From Streptomyces indicus (GTDB taxonomy: Bacteria > Actinomycetota > Actinomycetes > Streptomycetales > Streptomycetaceae), in contig NZ_FNFF01000006.1 of assembly GCF_900100315.1 (NCBI RefSeq), positions 62,001 to 126,000 of the forward strand: a stretch of DNA of 64,000 nt, written 5' to 3'. Positions within the stretch are counted from its first letter, which is position 1, and each line of letters starts with the position of its first letter. The notes beneath the pieces are model-generated. The model ran no database searches and was not told the DNA's origin. It saw nothing but the letters and a program-made list of their open reading frames with translations. The translations under genes and the position numbers were made by a program. This document shows, one piece after another, positions 1 to 8,822 of this stretch.

Positions 1-476
1 CATGCGGCGGCGGTCCTCGTCGGGCAGCAGGTACCAGTCGTAGCTGCGCACGAAGGGGTAGACCGAGACATAGTTGCGCGGGGTCTCGTCGGCGAGGAAC
101 GCCGGGATGTGCGACTTGTTGAACTCGGCGGGGCGGTGCAGCGCCATGTTCGACCAGACCGGCTCGAGCGCGCGGCCGAGCTTGGTGCGGCGGAAGAGGT
201 TGTACGCCTCCTGGAGCTGGTCGGCCGTCTCCGCGTGCCACCAGATCATGACGTCGGCGTCGGCGCGCAGGCCCGAGACGTCGTACGTGCCGCGCACGGT
301 CACGTCCTTGGCGGCGAGCTGGTCGAACAGCTCCTGCACCTCGTCCGCGTAACCGGCCCGGTCCTCGGGCAGAACATCGCGCAGCTTGAAGACGGACCAC
401 AGCGTGTAGCGGATGACCTCGTTGAGGTCCTTGGCCTTCTTGCCGGCGTTCGGGATCTTCTCAGGGGCGTCACTCA
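1..476 (-). CDS. hemQ: HemQ coproheme decarboxylase, chlorite-dismutase family (3' end outside window)
   Basis: The minus-strand reading starts MSDAPEKIPNAGKKAKDLN and runs off the left edge, so about 158 N-terminal residues are visible. The stretch with IRYTLWSVFKL, YDVSGLRADADVMIWWHAE and YVSVYPFVRSYDWYLL is typical of actinobacterial HemQ. The family converts coproheme III to haem b with peroxide in the coproporphyrin-dependent pathway of Gram-positives. The ATG lies 5 bases after the stop of the upstream hemY-type gene, so the two are one transcript and presumably act in sequence. Hydrophilic and without a signal peptide, hence cytoplasmic. The C-terminal haem-binding half cannot be checked here. 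Confidence 0.93.
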
Positions 477-481
477 TGAGG

Positions 482-1945
482 TCATTGTCCCGCGCCGCCG
501 AAGTTGCTTTCGCCCGGGTTCACGCTGAGCTGAGCGGAGCCGTGGGAGATCTGCCGGGCGGCCGCCGTCGCGCTCGCGATCACGGCCGGGATCCCGACGC
601 CGTCGTACGCGGCTCCGCAGACCGCGAGGCCGGGCAGCGGCGCGAGGTGTCCGCGGATCCGGGCGACGCGGGCGAGGTGGCCGACCGGGTACTGGGGCAG
701 TCCGTCGTCCCAGCGCGTCACGCGGGTGGCGACGGGCCGGGCGGAGACTCCGACGGCGGCCTTGAGGTCCTGGCGGGAGATCTCCACCAGTTCCTCGTCT
801 TCGCGCCGGAGGATCTCGGTCTCGCCGTGGCGGCCGACGGAGGTGCGCACGGCGACGAGCTCCGGGTTCTCCTCGGCGATCCAGCCCCACTTCTGGCTCG
901 CGAAGGTGGAGGCCTTGATGCGGTGGCCGTCGACGGGCGGCACCAGGAAGCCGCTGCCCTCGGGGAGCTCGATCTCGTCGCGGCGGTAGACGAGGGTGGT
1001 GAGCGCCATGGAGGCGTACTCGACGGTGCGCAGCTCGGCCGCGGCGGCGGGCGCGAGGCCGTCGAGCAGGCGGGCGGCGTGCGGGGCGGGCAGCGCGAGG
1101 ACCACGGCGTCGGCGCGCAGGGTGCGGTGGTCGGTGCGGACGGTCCAGGCGCCTTCGCCGGGGAGGGCTTCGTCGCGCGCGAGGCCGGTCACGGGGGTCC
1201 GGAGATGGATCTCCCCGCCTTCCTTCCGCACCAACTCGGCGACGGCGAGCGGCAGTTGACCGACGCCGCCCTCGATCCCCATGAACACAGGGCCGGGGCT
1301 CGGGTTCCGGGCGGCCCGCTCCTGGAGCGCCCGTACGCCGTCGAGCAGCGAGCCGTGCGTGCGCGCGGCCTCGTACAGCTGCGGTACGGCCATCCGCAGC
1401 GAGATCTTGTACGCATCCCCCGCGTACACCCCGCCGAGCAGCGGCTCGACCAGGCGGTCCACGACCTCGCGGCCCACGCGCGCGGCCACGTACGCGCCGA
1501 CCGCGATGTCCTCGCCGACCTCGGTGGGCGGCAGCTCGCGGTCGCGTCCGATCCGCGCCAGGCCCTCCTCGGACAGCACGCCGGCCAGGGAGGCGGCGTC
1601 CGCGGGGACGCCCATCACATGGCCCTTGGGCATGGGCCGCAGGGTGTCGCGGGTCCACAGCGAGGCGCTCGTGGTGGCCGGGGCCTGGAGACGTTCGCCG
1701 AGGCCGGCCTCGCGCGCGAGCGCCACCGCCTCCGGGCGGCGGGCGAGCATCGACTCGGCGCCCAGGTCCACCCGTACGCCCTCGATCTCACCGGCGTGCA
1801 GCTTGCCGCCGACGCGGTCCGAGGCCTCCAGGACCGTCACGCGGAAACCGCTCTCGAGCAGCCGGTGGGCGGCGGTGAGCCCGGCGATGCCGCCGCCGAT
1901 CACCACGGCGTGTCCAGGTTCCGTACGTGTGTCCGTTTCGCGCAT
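482..1945 (-). CDS. hemY: Coproporphyrinogen III / protoporphyrinogen oxidase (HemY/CgoX)
   Basis: 487 residues, the normal length for HemY/CgoX. An FAD-binding Rossmann motif VVIGGGIAGLTAAHRL sits near residue 14, followed by the family segment LEASDRVGGKL. The C-terminal GAAYDGVGIPAVIASATAAA is the usual flavin-capping end. The family oxidises coproporphyrinogen III (or protoporphyrinogen IX) to the porphyrin with oxygen. The immediately downstream hemQ makes the coproporphyrin route the likely one in this organism. It is first in the hemY-hemQ transcript; hemE of the same pathway lies 6 kb away on the same strand. The start is an ATG preceded by GGGGG. Confidence 0.93.
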   Translation of the reverse strand: MRETDTRTEPGHAVVIGGGIAGLTAAHRLLESGFRVTVLEASDRVGGKLHAGEIEGVRVDLGAESMLARRPEAVALAREAGLGERLQAPATTSASLWTRDTLRPMPKGHVMGVPADAASLAGVLSEEGLARIGRDRELPPTEVGEDIAVGAYVAARVGREVVDRLVEPLLGGVYAGDAYKISLRMAVPQLYEAARTHGSLLDGVRALQERAARNPSPGPVFMGIEGGVGQLPLAVAELVRKEGGEIHLRTPVTGLARDEALPGEGAWTVRTDHRTLRADAVVLALPAPHAARLLDGLAPAAAAELRTVEYASMALTTLVYRRDEIELPEGSGFLVPPVDGHRIKASTFASQKWGWIAEENPELVAVRTSVGRHGETEILRREDEELVEISRQDLKAAVGVSARPVATRVTRWDDGLPQYPVGHLARVARIRGHLAPLPGLAVCGAAYDGVGIPAVIASATAAARQISHGSAQLSVNPGESNFGGAGQ

Positions 1946-2120
1946 GCCCCCACCCTCTCAGATCCCCTCCGCCGCCCTGAACCGCCCCTTCCGCGTCCGT
2001 ACCGTGACCGCTTCGGAATCGCGCGGCACCAAACGTTTCCCCGACCCTGGGCGTCGAAGAGGCAGTGACGGCACCGGTCGCGGGACCAACAGCCAACGGA
2101 GTCCGGGGGGTTGCGTCGAG

Positions 2121-3266
2121 ATGCGTACGGCACCGAGGAACAACAGAAGGCGGGGCACGGCGCTGGCCGCGCTGCTGCTGAGCGTGATGCTGGCGGGAGC
2201 GGGGTGCAACGGCGTCGGGGACGCCGACTCGGGCGGTGACGGCGCGAAGGGCGCCGCCGCCGCGCCCCAGGAGGAAGGCGGCCGGGCCGGCAACGAGTCG
2301 GCGGCCGACAGCGGTCTCGCCGACGGGAGCGGGGCCAAGCAGAAGGAACCGGACGGGAACCCCAAGCTCGCCCAGCACATCATCCGTACGGCGAACCTGC
2401 GGGTCCGGGTCGAGAGCGTGCCGTCGGCGCTCGACAAGGTGCGCACGGCCGCCGCGGACGCCGGCGGCATCGTCGGCAGCGAGACGACGGACCGCGACGG
2501 CAAGGGCAACGAGCGCTCGCGGATCGTGCTGCGCGTTCCGCAGGAGCAGTACGGCGCGGTGCTCCAGGCCCTGGAGGGCACGGGCAAGGTCCTGGAGCGC
2601 AGCGACAAGGCCGAGGACGTCACCGAGCAGGTGGTGGACGTCGACAGCCGGATCAAGACGCAGCGGGCGAGCGTCGAGCGCATCCGCGCGCTGATGGACA
2701 AGGCGACCAAGCTCAGCGATGTGGTCACCCTGGAAAGCGAGTTGAGCACCCGGCAGGCGGACCTGGAGTCGCTGCTCGCGCAGCAGGCCTCGCTCAAGGA
2801 CCGGACGAGCCTCGCGACGATCACGCTGCATCTGACCGAGAGCGGCGCGAAGCCCGCACCGAAGGACGAGGACGACCCCGGTTTCCTCGACGCGCTGTCG
2901 GGCGGCTGGAACGCGCTGGTGAACGTGGCGAAGTGGATCGTGATCGTGCTCGCCGCGATCGCGCCGTGGGCGGCGGTGCTCCTGATCCTGTTCCTGCTGT
3001 GGCGCCTGTCCGGCCGCCGCGTACCGCGCCGCACCCCGGCGCTCGCCCTCGGGGGCGGGGGCGCACGGCCGGATCCGGACGCCCCGGACTCACCGTCCAC
3101 CGCCCCGGCCCCGGCCTCCCCGGCCCCCTGCCCGAATCAGGAGCCCACCGGCACGAACCCGCCGTCCTCCGACTCGAACCCGCCGCCCACCGGCGCGAAC
3201 CCTCCGTCCACGGACCCGCAGCCGCCCGCCACCGGCCCGAAGCCCCCGGCGGACCCGGGCGCGTGA
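2121..3266 (+). CDS. DUF4349 lipoprotein with C-terminal membrane anchor
   Basis: 381 residues from ATG 2121; the open frame extends far upstream, but only this start gives a lipoprotein signal peptide (basic RNNRRR, hydrophobic ALAALLLSVML, lipobox LAGAGC, Cys about residue 29). A low-complexity linker is followed by a DUF4349 domain at about 90-250 (IIRTANLRVRVESV, VLRVPQEQYGAVL, VVDVDSRIKTQRASVERI) that includes a predicted coiled coil. A strong TM segment (WIVIVLAAIAPWAAVLLILFLLW) follows, then a cytoplasmic Pro-rich tail with NPPxxx repeats. DUF4349 proteins are envelope proteins of unknown role. It leads a run of four plus-strand envelope genes, so a wall-related role is likely. Confidence 0.85.
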   Translation: MRTAPRNNRRRGTALAALLLSVMLAGAGCNGVGDADSGGDGAKGAAAAPQEEGGRAGNESAADSGLADGSGAKQKEPDGNPKLAQHIIRTANLRVRVESVPSALDKVRTAAADAGGIVGSETTDRDGKGNERSRIVLRVPQEQYGAVLQALEGTGKVLERSDKAEDVTEQVVDVDSRIKTQRASVERIRALMDKATKLSDVVTLESELSTRQADLESLLAQQASLKDRTSLATITLHLTESGAKPAPKDEDDPGFLDALSGGWNALVNVAKWIVIVLAAIAPWAAVLLILFLLWRLSGRRVPRRTPALALGGGGARPDPDAPDSPSTAPAPASPAPCPNQEPTGTNPPSSDSNPPPTGANPPSTDPQPPATGPKPPADPGA

Positions 3267-3417
3267 GCCCGTCGGCCTTGGACGCCTGAGCCCGTCGGCC
3301 CCGGGGCGTCCGGGCCCGTCCGACAGGCAGCCGACGTCACCCGTTCGGCCCCGCAGCACGTGAGGGCAGGGCCCCTGCCGCCCAAGCTGGCAGGAGCCCT
3401 GCCCCCACTGCCGTGAG

Positions 3418-4722
3418 GTGCCGATGCCGCCTGCCCACCGCAAGCCCCGAACTCTGGCCCTGGCTGTCGCGGCAGGCATCCTGCTGCTGATCGCGGTGGT
3501 CGCGGCGAGCGGGATCGGCAACCCGCTGCACGACTTCAGCCCGTATCACCGGCGGGCCGCCGTGGTCGTGGTCTGCGGGGTGCTCGGTCTGGCGATCGTC
3601 GCCGCGCTCCTGCTGCGTCCCTCCCCCGCCCGCCCGCAGCGGCTCGGCTGGATGGCGTCGGTGGTGAGCCTCCTGTGCGTCCTCGCCACCGCGTTCGTCT
3701 GGGTCGCGGTGGGTACGGGCCACTCGCTGGACAGCGCACCGGGCCTGCGCGTGAACACGGCCGAGGAGGCGAAGGCGGCGCTCGCCGAGCACGGCTACGG
3801 CAAGCGCAAGCCGGTGCGCACCGGCCTGATGATCGAGACGATGGAGTTCACCGGCAACAACAACGTCCGTCTGACGGGCTACTTCTGGCAGCACCTGCCG
3901 GCGGGGGCGGACGTCGACCGGCCGAACGTGGAGTTCCCCGACGCCGTCGACGGCGGTGTCGGCGAGGAGTTCTACCGCGACGCGACCCCCGAGGGCCAGG
4001 TGATCGGCTGGCGCCTGAAGACCACGCTGCGCCAGGCCTTCGACCATACGCACTACCCGCTGGACAACCAGGCCGTGTGGCTGAAGATGTGGCCCCGGGA
4101 GACGGGCACCGTCCTCGTCCCCGACTTCTCCGCGTATCCCCCCTGGGACCCGGACCAGAAGCTCGGTGTCTACCCCGACATCGTGGGCGGTGACTGGAAC
4201 ACGCAGTTCACGACCTTCAGTCTGACCGAGGGCACGGAACGCACCAACTACGGCAGACCGGCCTACTCCCTCGAGGGCAACGACGCCGAACTGACCTTCT
4301 CCATCGGCGTGGGCCGCCAGTACCTGAGCCCGCTGCTCAACCGGCTCGTCCCGCTGCTCGTCATCGCCCTGCTCGTCTTCGGCTCGCTCTTCGTGGTCAC
4401 CACCGATTCCGACCGGCGCAGCCTGTCCGGCTTCAGCACCTGGGCGGTGATCGGCTTCTGCGGCTCGATGATGCTGGTGGTCTCGGTGCAGCACAGCACC
4501 CTGCGCAACGAGACCTCGGCGGACGGTGTCGTCTACGCCGAGTACTTCTACTTCATCCTCTACCTGGTCATCGGCCTGGTGGCGCTGAACGTCATCGAGC
4601 ACACCTCGAAGAAGCGCTTCCCGCTGGTCGACTGGCGCGGCAACGCGGCCGCACGCCTCCTGTACTGGCCGGTCATCACGACGCTGCTGCTGGTGGCGAC
4701 CGTGTTCGGACTGCTGCTGTGA
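3418..4722 (+). CDS. Seven-TM protein resembling a pentameric ligand-gated ion channel
   Basis: 434 residues. Three TM helices lie at about 12-30, 47-66 and 77-98. An extracellular beta-rich domain at about 100-298 follows, then four TM helices at about 306-327, 337-357, 374-394 and 414-434. The extracellular domain shows ligand-gated-channel landmarks: a beta1-beta2-like VRTGLMIETMEF...LTGYFW, and the YPLDNQ box at 213-218 (YPFDxQ in GLIC-like channels). A basic residue (R300) stands just before M1, M1 contains Pro312, and the four-helix order matches M1-M4. If the N-terminus is cytoplasmic, three extra helices put the domain outside and M4's end outside, as in true channels. Not assigned to a named family. 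A role as ion channel or signal receptor is inference. Lies between a lipoprotein and two wall hydrolases on the same strand. Confidence 0.7.
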   Translation: MPMPPAHRKPRTLALAVAAGILLLIAVVAASGIGNPLHDFSPYHRRAAVVVVCGVLGLAIVAALLLRPSPARPQRLGWMASVVSLLCVLATAFVWVAVGTGHSLDSAPGLRVNTAEEAKAALAEHGYGKRKPVRTGLMIETMEFTGNNNVRLTGYFWQHLPAGADVDRPNVEFPDAVDGGVGEEFYRDATPEGQVIGWRLKTTLRQAFDHTHYPLDNQAVWLKMWPRETGTVLVPDFSAYPPWDPDQKLGVYPDIVGGDWNTQFTTFSLTEGTERTNYGRPAYSLEGNDAELTFSIGVGRQYLSPLLNRLVPLLVIALLVFGSLFVVTTDSDRRSLSGFSTWAVIGFCGSMMLVVSVQHSTLRNETSADGVVYAEYFYFILYLVIGLVALNVIEHTSKKRFPLVDWRGNAAARLLYWPVITTLLLVATVFGLLL

Positions 4723-4764
4723 GGGGTGGCTCCCCGCCCTCAACCCCCCGAGAGGAAACGGAAC

Positions 4765-5418
4765 ATGACCTCCTGGACCATGCCGGTCGCCAAAGGCCGC
4801 GTCACCGCCAAGTACAAGAAGCCCGGCGCCTGGGCGGCCGGTTTCCACACGGGCGTCGACTTCGGCTGCCCCACCGGCACCCCCGTGAGCTCGGTGGGCC
4901 CCGGCACGGTGGTCGTCGCCGGTGACCAGGGCGCGTACGGCAACTGCGTCATCGTGCAGATGTCGGACGGCCGCTTCACGCTCTACGCGCACCTGAGCAG
5001 GATCGACGTCAAGGCCGGACAGGGCGTCACGGGCGGCCAGCGGCTCGGCCTGTCCGGCGCCACCGGCAACGTGACCGGCCCGCACCTGCACTTCGAGGCC
5101 CGTACGGCGAACCACTACAACGGCCACACCGACCCGATGGCCTATCTCGCGAGCCACGGCGTCGCGAAAGCGGGCGGAGCGAAGAAGTCCACGGCGAAGA
5201 AGGCGGCGGCGAAGAAGACCACGGCCCGCAAGTCCACGGCGAAGAAGGCCGCACCGCGCGCCTCCACGTACACCGTGAAGTCCGGGGACACCCTCGGCGC
5301 CATCGCCCAGGCCAAGCTGGGCAACGCGGCCCGCTATCCGGAGATCGCCCGGCTCAACGGCATCCTGAACCCGGACCACATCACGGTCGGCCAGAAGCTC
5401 AAGCTCCCGCCGAAGTAG
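4765..5418 (+). CDS. M23 family peptidoglycan endopeptidase with C-terminal LysM, no signal peptide
   Basis: 217 residues from ATG 4765, chosen because GAGAGGA precedes it; a longer in-frame start at 4726 lacks an RBS. The M23 zinc motifs are intact: HTGVDFG (HxxxD, about residues 27-33) and HLHFEA (HxH). A linker of about 30 residues made of AKK/STAKK/ARK repeats is very lysine-rich. It joins a LysM at about 170-217 (YTVKSGDTLGAIAQAKLG). The family cleaves peptide cross-bridges; LysM binds GlcNAc in peptidoglycan. Odd: no signal peptide or TM helix is visible, so export must be non-classical or the enzyme acts after lysis. Followed 45 bases later by a similar LysM amidase. Confidence 0.88.
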   Translation: MTSWTMPVAKGRVTAKYKKPGAWAAGFHTGVDFGCPTGTPVSSVGPGTVVVAGDQGAYGNCVIVQMSDGRFTLYAHLSRIDVKAGQGVTGGQRLGLSGATGNVTGPHLHFEARTANHYNGHTDPMAYLASHGVAKAGGAKKSTAKKAAAKKTTARKSTAKKAAPRASTYTVKSGDTLGAIAQAKLGNAARYPEIARLNGILNPDHITVGQKLKLPPK

Positions 5419-5463
5419 CCCGCACGCCCCGCCCCTCGCCCCCACCGACCCAGGGAGCTCACC

Positions 5464-6219
5464 GTGGCCGATCCGCTCAGCGCCGACGCCTTCCTCGCCG
5501 CGCTCCGGGACGAGGGCGTCAAGGTCGTCGAGTACGACGGCTGGCGCACCCGCAACCGCAACCACAAGGGCAAATGGGGCCCGGTGAACGGGGTGATGGT
5601 GCACCACACCGTCACCCGCGGCACCGCCGCCACCGTGAAGCTCTGCGTGGACGGCCACGGCGATCTGCCAGGCCCGCTGTGCCACGCGGTGATCGCCAAG
5701 GACGGCACGGTGCACGTGATCGGCTACGGCCGCGCCAACCACGCGGGCCTCGGCGACCCGGCGGTGCTCGACGCGGCGATCGCCGAAGGTCCGCTGCCGA
5801 AGGTCAAGGAGGCGTCCAAGGACGGCAACCGGCACTTCTACGGGTTCGAGTGCGAGAACTTCGGCGACGGCAAGGACCCCTGGCCGGCCGCACAGGTGGA
5901 TGCGGTCGTACGGGTCTGTGCCGCGCTGTGCAGGGCGCACGGCTGGGGCACCACCGGCCCGACCTCGGTGATCGGCCACTCCGAGTGGCAGCCCGGCAAG
6001 ATCGACCCCAAGGGCCCGGGCATCTCCATGGACTCCTTCCGCCAGGCGATCGCCGCCCGCCTGAAGGCGCCGCCCGCGTTCACGGTCCGCGCGGGCGACA
6101 CCCTGGGCTGGATCGCGGAGGCGTACGGCACCTCGGTGGACGAACTGCGTCGCCTCAACCCGGACATCAAGGACCCGGACAAGCTGGCGGTGGGCCAAAC
6201 CGTCCAGCTCCCGGGCTAG
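5464..6219 (+). CDS. N-acetylmuramoyl-L-alanine amidase (Amidase_2/PGRP type) with C-terminal LysM, no signal peptide
   Basis: 251 residues, GTG start preceded by AGGGAG. The amidase domain at about 30-190 has the zinc-site signatures: VMVHHTVTRG (first His), CHAVIAKDGTVHVIGYGRANHAG, and VIGHSEWQPGKIDPKGP (last His and Lys). A LysM follows at about 205-251 (FTVRAGDTLGWIAEAYGTS). The family cleaves the amide between MurNAc and L-Ala. As in the preceding M23 gene, no secretion signal is visible. The pair looks like tail-end phage lysins that were domesticated, but no other phage gene is nearby. Confidence 0.9.
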   Translation: MADPLSADAFLAALRDEGVKVVEYDGWRTRNRNHKGKWGPVNGVMVHHTVTRGTAATVKLCVDGHGDLPGPLCHAVIAKDGTVHVIGYGRANHAGLGDPAVLDAAIAEGPLPKVKEASKDGNRHFYGFECENFGDGKDPWPAAQVDAVVRVCAALCRAHGWGTTGPTSVIGHSEWQPGKIDPKGPGISMDSFRQAIAARLKAPPAFTVRAGDTLGWIAEAYGTSVDELRRLNPDIKDPDKLAVGQTVQLPG

Positions 6220-6248
6220 TTGTCGGCGCGGCGACGTAGCGTGAAGGC

Positions 6249-7640
6249 ATGAGCGAACGACTGGTGATCATCGGCGGCGACGCGGCGGGCATGTCGGCCG
6301 CGTCCCAGGCACGCCGCCTTAAGGGCCCCGACGAGCTGGAGATCGTGGCGTTCGAGCGCGGCCACTTCACCTCGTACTCGGCATGCGGCATCCCGTACTG
6401 GGTCGGCGGCGACGTCGAGGAGCGCGACGAGCTGATCGCCCGCAGCCCCGAGGAGCACCGCGAGCGCGCCATCGACCTGCGCATGCGCACGGAGGTCTTC
6501 CGGATCGACACCGCCGAACAGCGCGTCCACGCACGGGACTTGGAGAAGGCCGCGAAGGGCGAGAAGGACGCGGAGTACGCGGTCCCGTACGACAAACTCG
6601 TGATCGCGACCGGGGCCCGTCCCCTGCGCCCGCCGCTGCCCGGCATCGACGCCCCCGGAGTGCACGGGGTGCAGACCCTCGACGACGGCCAAGCTCTGCT
6701 CGACACCCTGGAGCGGACCCGGGGCGAGCGCGCGGTCGTGGTCGGCGCCGGGTACATCGGCGTCGAGATGGCCGAGGCGATGAAGAAGCGCGGCTACGAG
6801 GTCACGGTCGTCAACCGCGGCGAGCAGCCCATGGCCACCCTGGACCCCGACATGGGCCGCCTGGTCGGCGAGGCGATGAGCGGTATGGGCATCCGCATGG
6901 TGAACGACGCGGAGGTCACCAAGATCCTGACCACCGAGGACGGCCGGGTGCGCGCGGTGGCGACGGAGGACGCCGAGTACCCGGCGGACGTGGTGATCCT
7001 CGGCATCGGCGTACGCCCGGAGACTGACCTCGCCCGCAAGGCCGGACTCCCCCTGGGCACGCACGGCGGTCTGCTCACGGACCAGGCGATGCGGGTCCGC
7101 GGCCACGAGAACATCTGGGCGGGCGGCGACTGCGTCGAGGTGCTCGACCTGGTCGCCGGCACCGAGCGGCACATCGCGCTCGGCACCCACGCCAACAAGC
7201 ACGGCCAGATCATCGGTGCGAACGCGGGCGGCGGTTACGCCACCTTCCCCGGCGTGGTCGGCACCGCGGTCAGCAAGGTCTGCGACCTGGAGATCGCCCG
7301 CACGGGCCTGCGCGAGAAGGACGCGAAGGCGGCCGGCTTCCAGTACGTGACCACCACCATCGAGTCCACGAGCCGCGCCGGCTACTACCCGGGCGCGGCC
7401 CTGATGACGGTGAAGATGCTGGCCGAGCGCCGCACGGGCCGGCTGCTCGGGCTGCAGATCGTGGGCCGCGAAGGCGCGGGCAAACGCGTGGACATCGCGG
7501 CGGTGGCGCTGACGGCGGGCATGACCGTGGACCAGATGACCGCCCTGGACCTGGGCTATGCCCCGCCGTTCTCACCCGTGTGGGACCCGGTCCTGGTGGC
7601 GGCGCGCAAGGCGGTGACCGCCGTACGCGCCGCCGGGTGA
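6249..7640 (+). CDS. FAD/NAD(P)-dependent oxidoreductase, CoA-disulfide reductase / NADH oxidase type
   Basis: 463 residues. The FAD Rossmann motif IIGGDAAGMSAA is at about 7-18. A single redox cysteine in SYSACGIPYW (C46) is placed as in CoA-disulfide reductases and NADH oxidases. A second nucleotide motif VVVGAGYIGVEMAE lies at about 160, and GIGVRPETDLA and WAGGDCVE follow. The C-terminal dimerisation domain ends near residue 460. The family reduces CoA- or mixed disulfides, or oxygen, with NAD(P)H through the flavin and C46. The substrate cannot be set from sequence. It starts 29 bases after the amidase, so it may be co-transcribed, but the functions are unrelated. Confidence 0.88.
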   Translation: MSERLVIIGGDAAGMSAASQARRLKGPDELEIVAFERGHFTSYSACGIPYWVGGDVEERDELIARSPEEHRERAIDLRMRTEVFRIDTAEQRVHARDLEKAAKGEKDAEYAVPYDKLVIATGARPLRPPLPGIDAPGVHGVQTLDDGQALLDTLERTRGERAVVVGAGYIGVEMAEAMKKRGYEVTVVNRGEQPMATLDPDMGRLVGEAMSGMGIRMVNDAEVTKILTTEDGRVRAVATEDAEYPADVVILGIGVRPETDLARKAGLPLGTHGGLLTDQAMRVRGHENIWAGGDCVEVLDLVAGTERHIALGTHANKHGQIIGANAGGGYATFPGVVGTAVSKVCDLEIARTGLREKDAKAAGFQYVTTTIESTSRAGYYPGAALMTVKMLAERRTGRLLGLQIVGREGAGKRVDIAAVALTAGMTVDQMTALDLGYAPPFSPVWDPVLVAARKAVTAVRAAG

Positions 7641-7666
7641 GCGCTGCTCCGCCCGCCGGGTGAGCG

Positions 7667-8731
7667 CTACTTGGCGGTCTGGGTGTGCACGTACTCGACG
7701 AGGCGCGTGAGCGCGTCCGGGTCCGTGGTCGGCAGGACGCCGTGGCCGAGGTTGAAGATGTGCCCCTCCAGGCCGGCCGCGGCGTCGAGCACCTGACGGG
7801 TGCGCGCCTCGACGGCCTCGGTGGTGGAGAAGAGGACCGCCGGGTCCAGGTTCCCCTGGAGCGCCTTGCCGGGGCCGACCCGGCGGGCCGCCTCGTCCAG
7901 CGGCACCCGCCAGTCGACGCCGACCACGTCCGCGCCGGCCTCGCCGAGCAGCCCGAGCAGCTCACCGGTGCCGACGCCGAAGTGGATGCGCGGCACACCG
8001 TACGAGGCCACGGCGTCGAACACCTTCGAGGAGGCCGGCATGACCTGGGCGCGGTAGTCGGCGGGCGACAGGGCGCCCACCCACGAGTCGAAGAGCTGCA
8101 CGGCGCTCGCGCCGGCCTCGATCTGCACCTTGAGGAAGGCGCCGGTGATCTCGGCGAGGCGGTCGAGCAGGTCGGCCCACAGCTGCGGGTCGCCGTACAT
8201 CATCGCCTTGGTGTTCTCATGGTTGCGGGACGGGCCGCCCTCGACGAGGTAGCTGGCGAGGGTGAAGGGCGCGCCGGCGAAACCGATCAGCGGCTTCTCG
8301 CCGAGCTCCGCCGTCAGCATCCCGATCGCCTCGGTGACGTACGGGACGTCCTCGGGCGTCAGGTCCCGCAGCCGCGCGAGATCGGCGCGGGTGCGGATCG
8401 GCTGCTCCACGACCGGGCCGATGCCGGGCTTGATGTCCAGGTCGATACCGATGGCCTTGAGCGGCACCACGATGTCGCTGAAGTAGATGGCGGCGTCGAC
8501 GTCGTGCCGCCGCACCGGCTGGAGGGTGATCTCGGTGACCAGCTCCGGCATCATGCAGGACTCGAGCATGGCGGTGCCTTCGCGCACCTTGCGGTACTCG
8601 GGAAGTGAGCGCCCGGCCTGACGCATGAACCACACCGGCGTGTGCGGCACGGCCTCGCGTCGGCACGCCTTCATGAAGGCTGAGTTGTACGTCTTGCTCG
8701 TCTCGCCCTTGGGGCTCTCCATGGCACTCAC
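7667..8731 (-). CDS. hemE: Uroporphyrinogen decarboxylase
   Basis: 354 residues. The open frame runs upstream to about 9250, but the start is set at GTG 8731 because GGAGA stands 9 bases before it; the in-frame ATG at 8722 is too far from that RBS. HemE signatures are clear: TPVWFMRQAGRSLPEYR (substrate-binding Arg residues), the IYFSDIVVPLKAIG segment, FAGAPFTLASYL, LFDSWVGALSP (near the catalytic Asp/Tyr region) and FNLGHGVLP. It decarboxylates the four acetates of uroporphyrinogen III to coproporphyrinogen III, just upstream of HemY in the pathway. Divergent from the DUF3000 gene with a 91-base shared promoter region. Confidence 0.96.
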   Translation of the reverse strand: MSAMESPKGETSKTYNSAFMKACRREAVPHTPVWFMRQAGRSLPEYRKVREGTAMLESCMMPELVTEITLQPVRRHDVDAAIYFSDIVVPLKAIGIDLDIKPGIGPVVEQPIRTRADLARLRDLTPEDVPYVTEAIGMLTAELGEKPLIGFAGAPFTLASYLVEGGPSRNHENTKAMMYGDPQLWADLLDRLAEITGAFLKVQIEAGASAVQLFDSWVGALSPADYRAQVMPASSKVFDAVASYGVPRIHFGVGTGELLGLLGEAGADVVGVDWRVPLDEAARRVGPGKALQGNLDPAVLFSTTEAVEARTRQVLDAAAGLEGHIFNLGHGVLPTTDPDALTRLVEYVHTQTAK

Positions 8732-8822
8732 ACCGGAAAGTCTCCCATGTGCCGTGAAGTGCCCGGCGCGGCCCGAGTGTCTGTGACCGCGCGCGGGCAC
8801 TCTTCCCCTTAATCTTCCCCGC

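Noticed and set aside
3337..6198. 953-codon open frame opposite the channel-like and hydrolase genes
   Set aside because: Arg/His/Gly-rich translation without domains, fully opposite three well-supported genes; typical GC-driven shadow.
4765..6219. Prophage lysis cassette
   Set aside because: The two hydrolases resemble lysins, but there is no holin, tail, capsid or integrase gene and the flanks are core genes.
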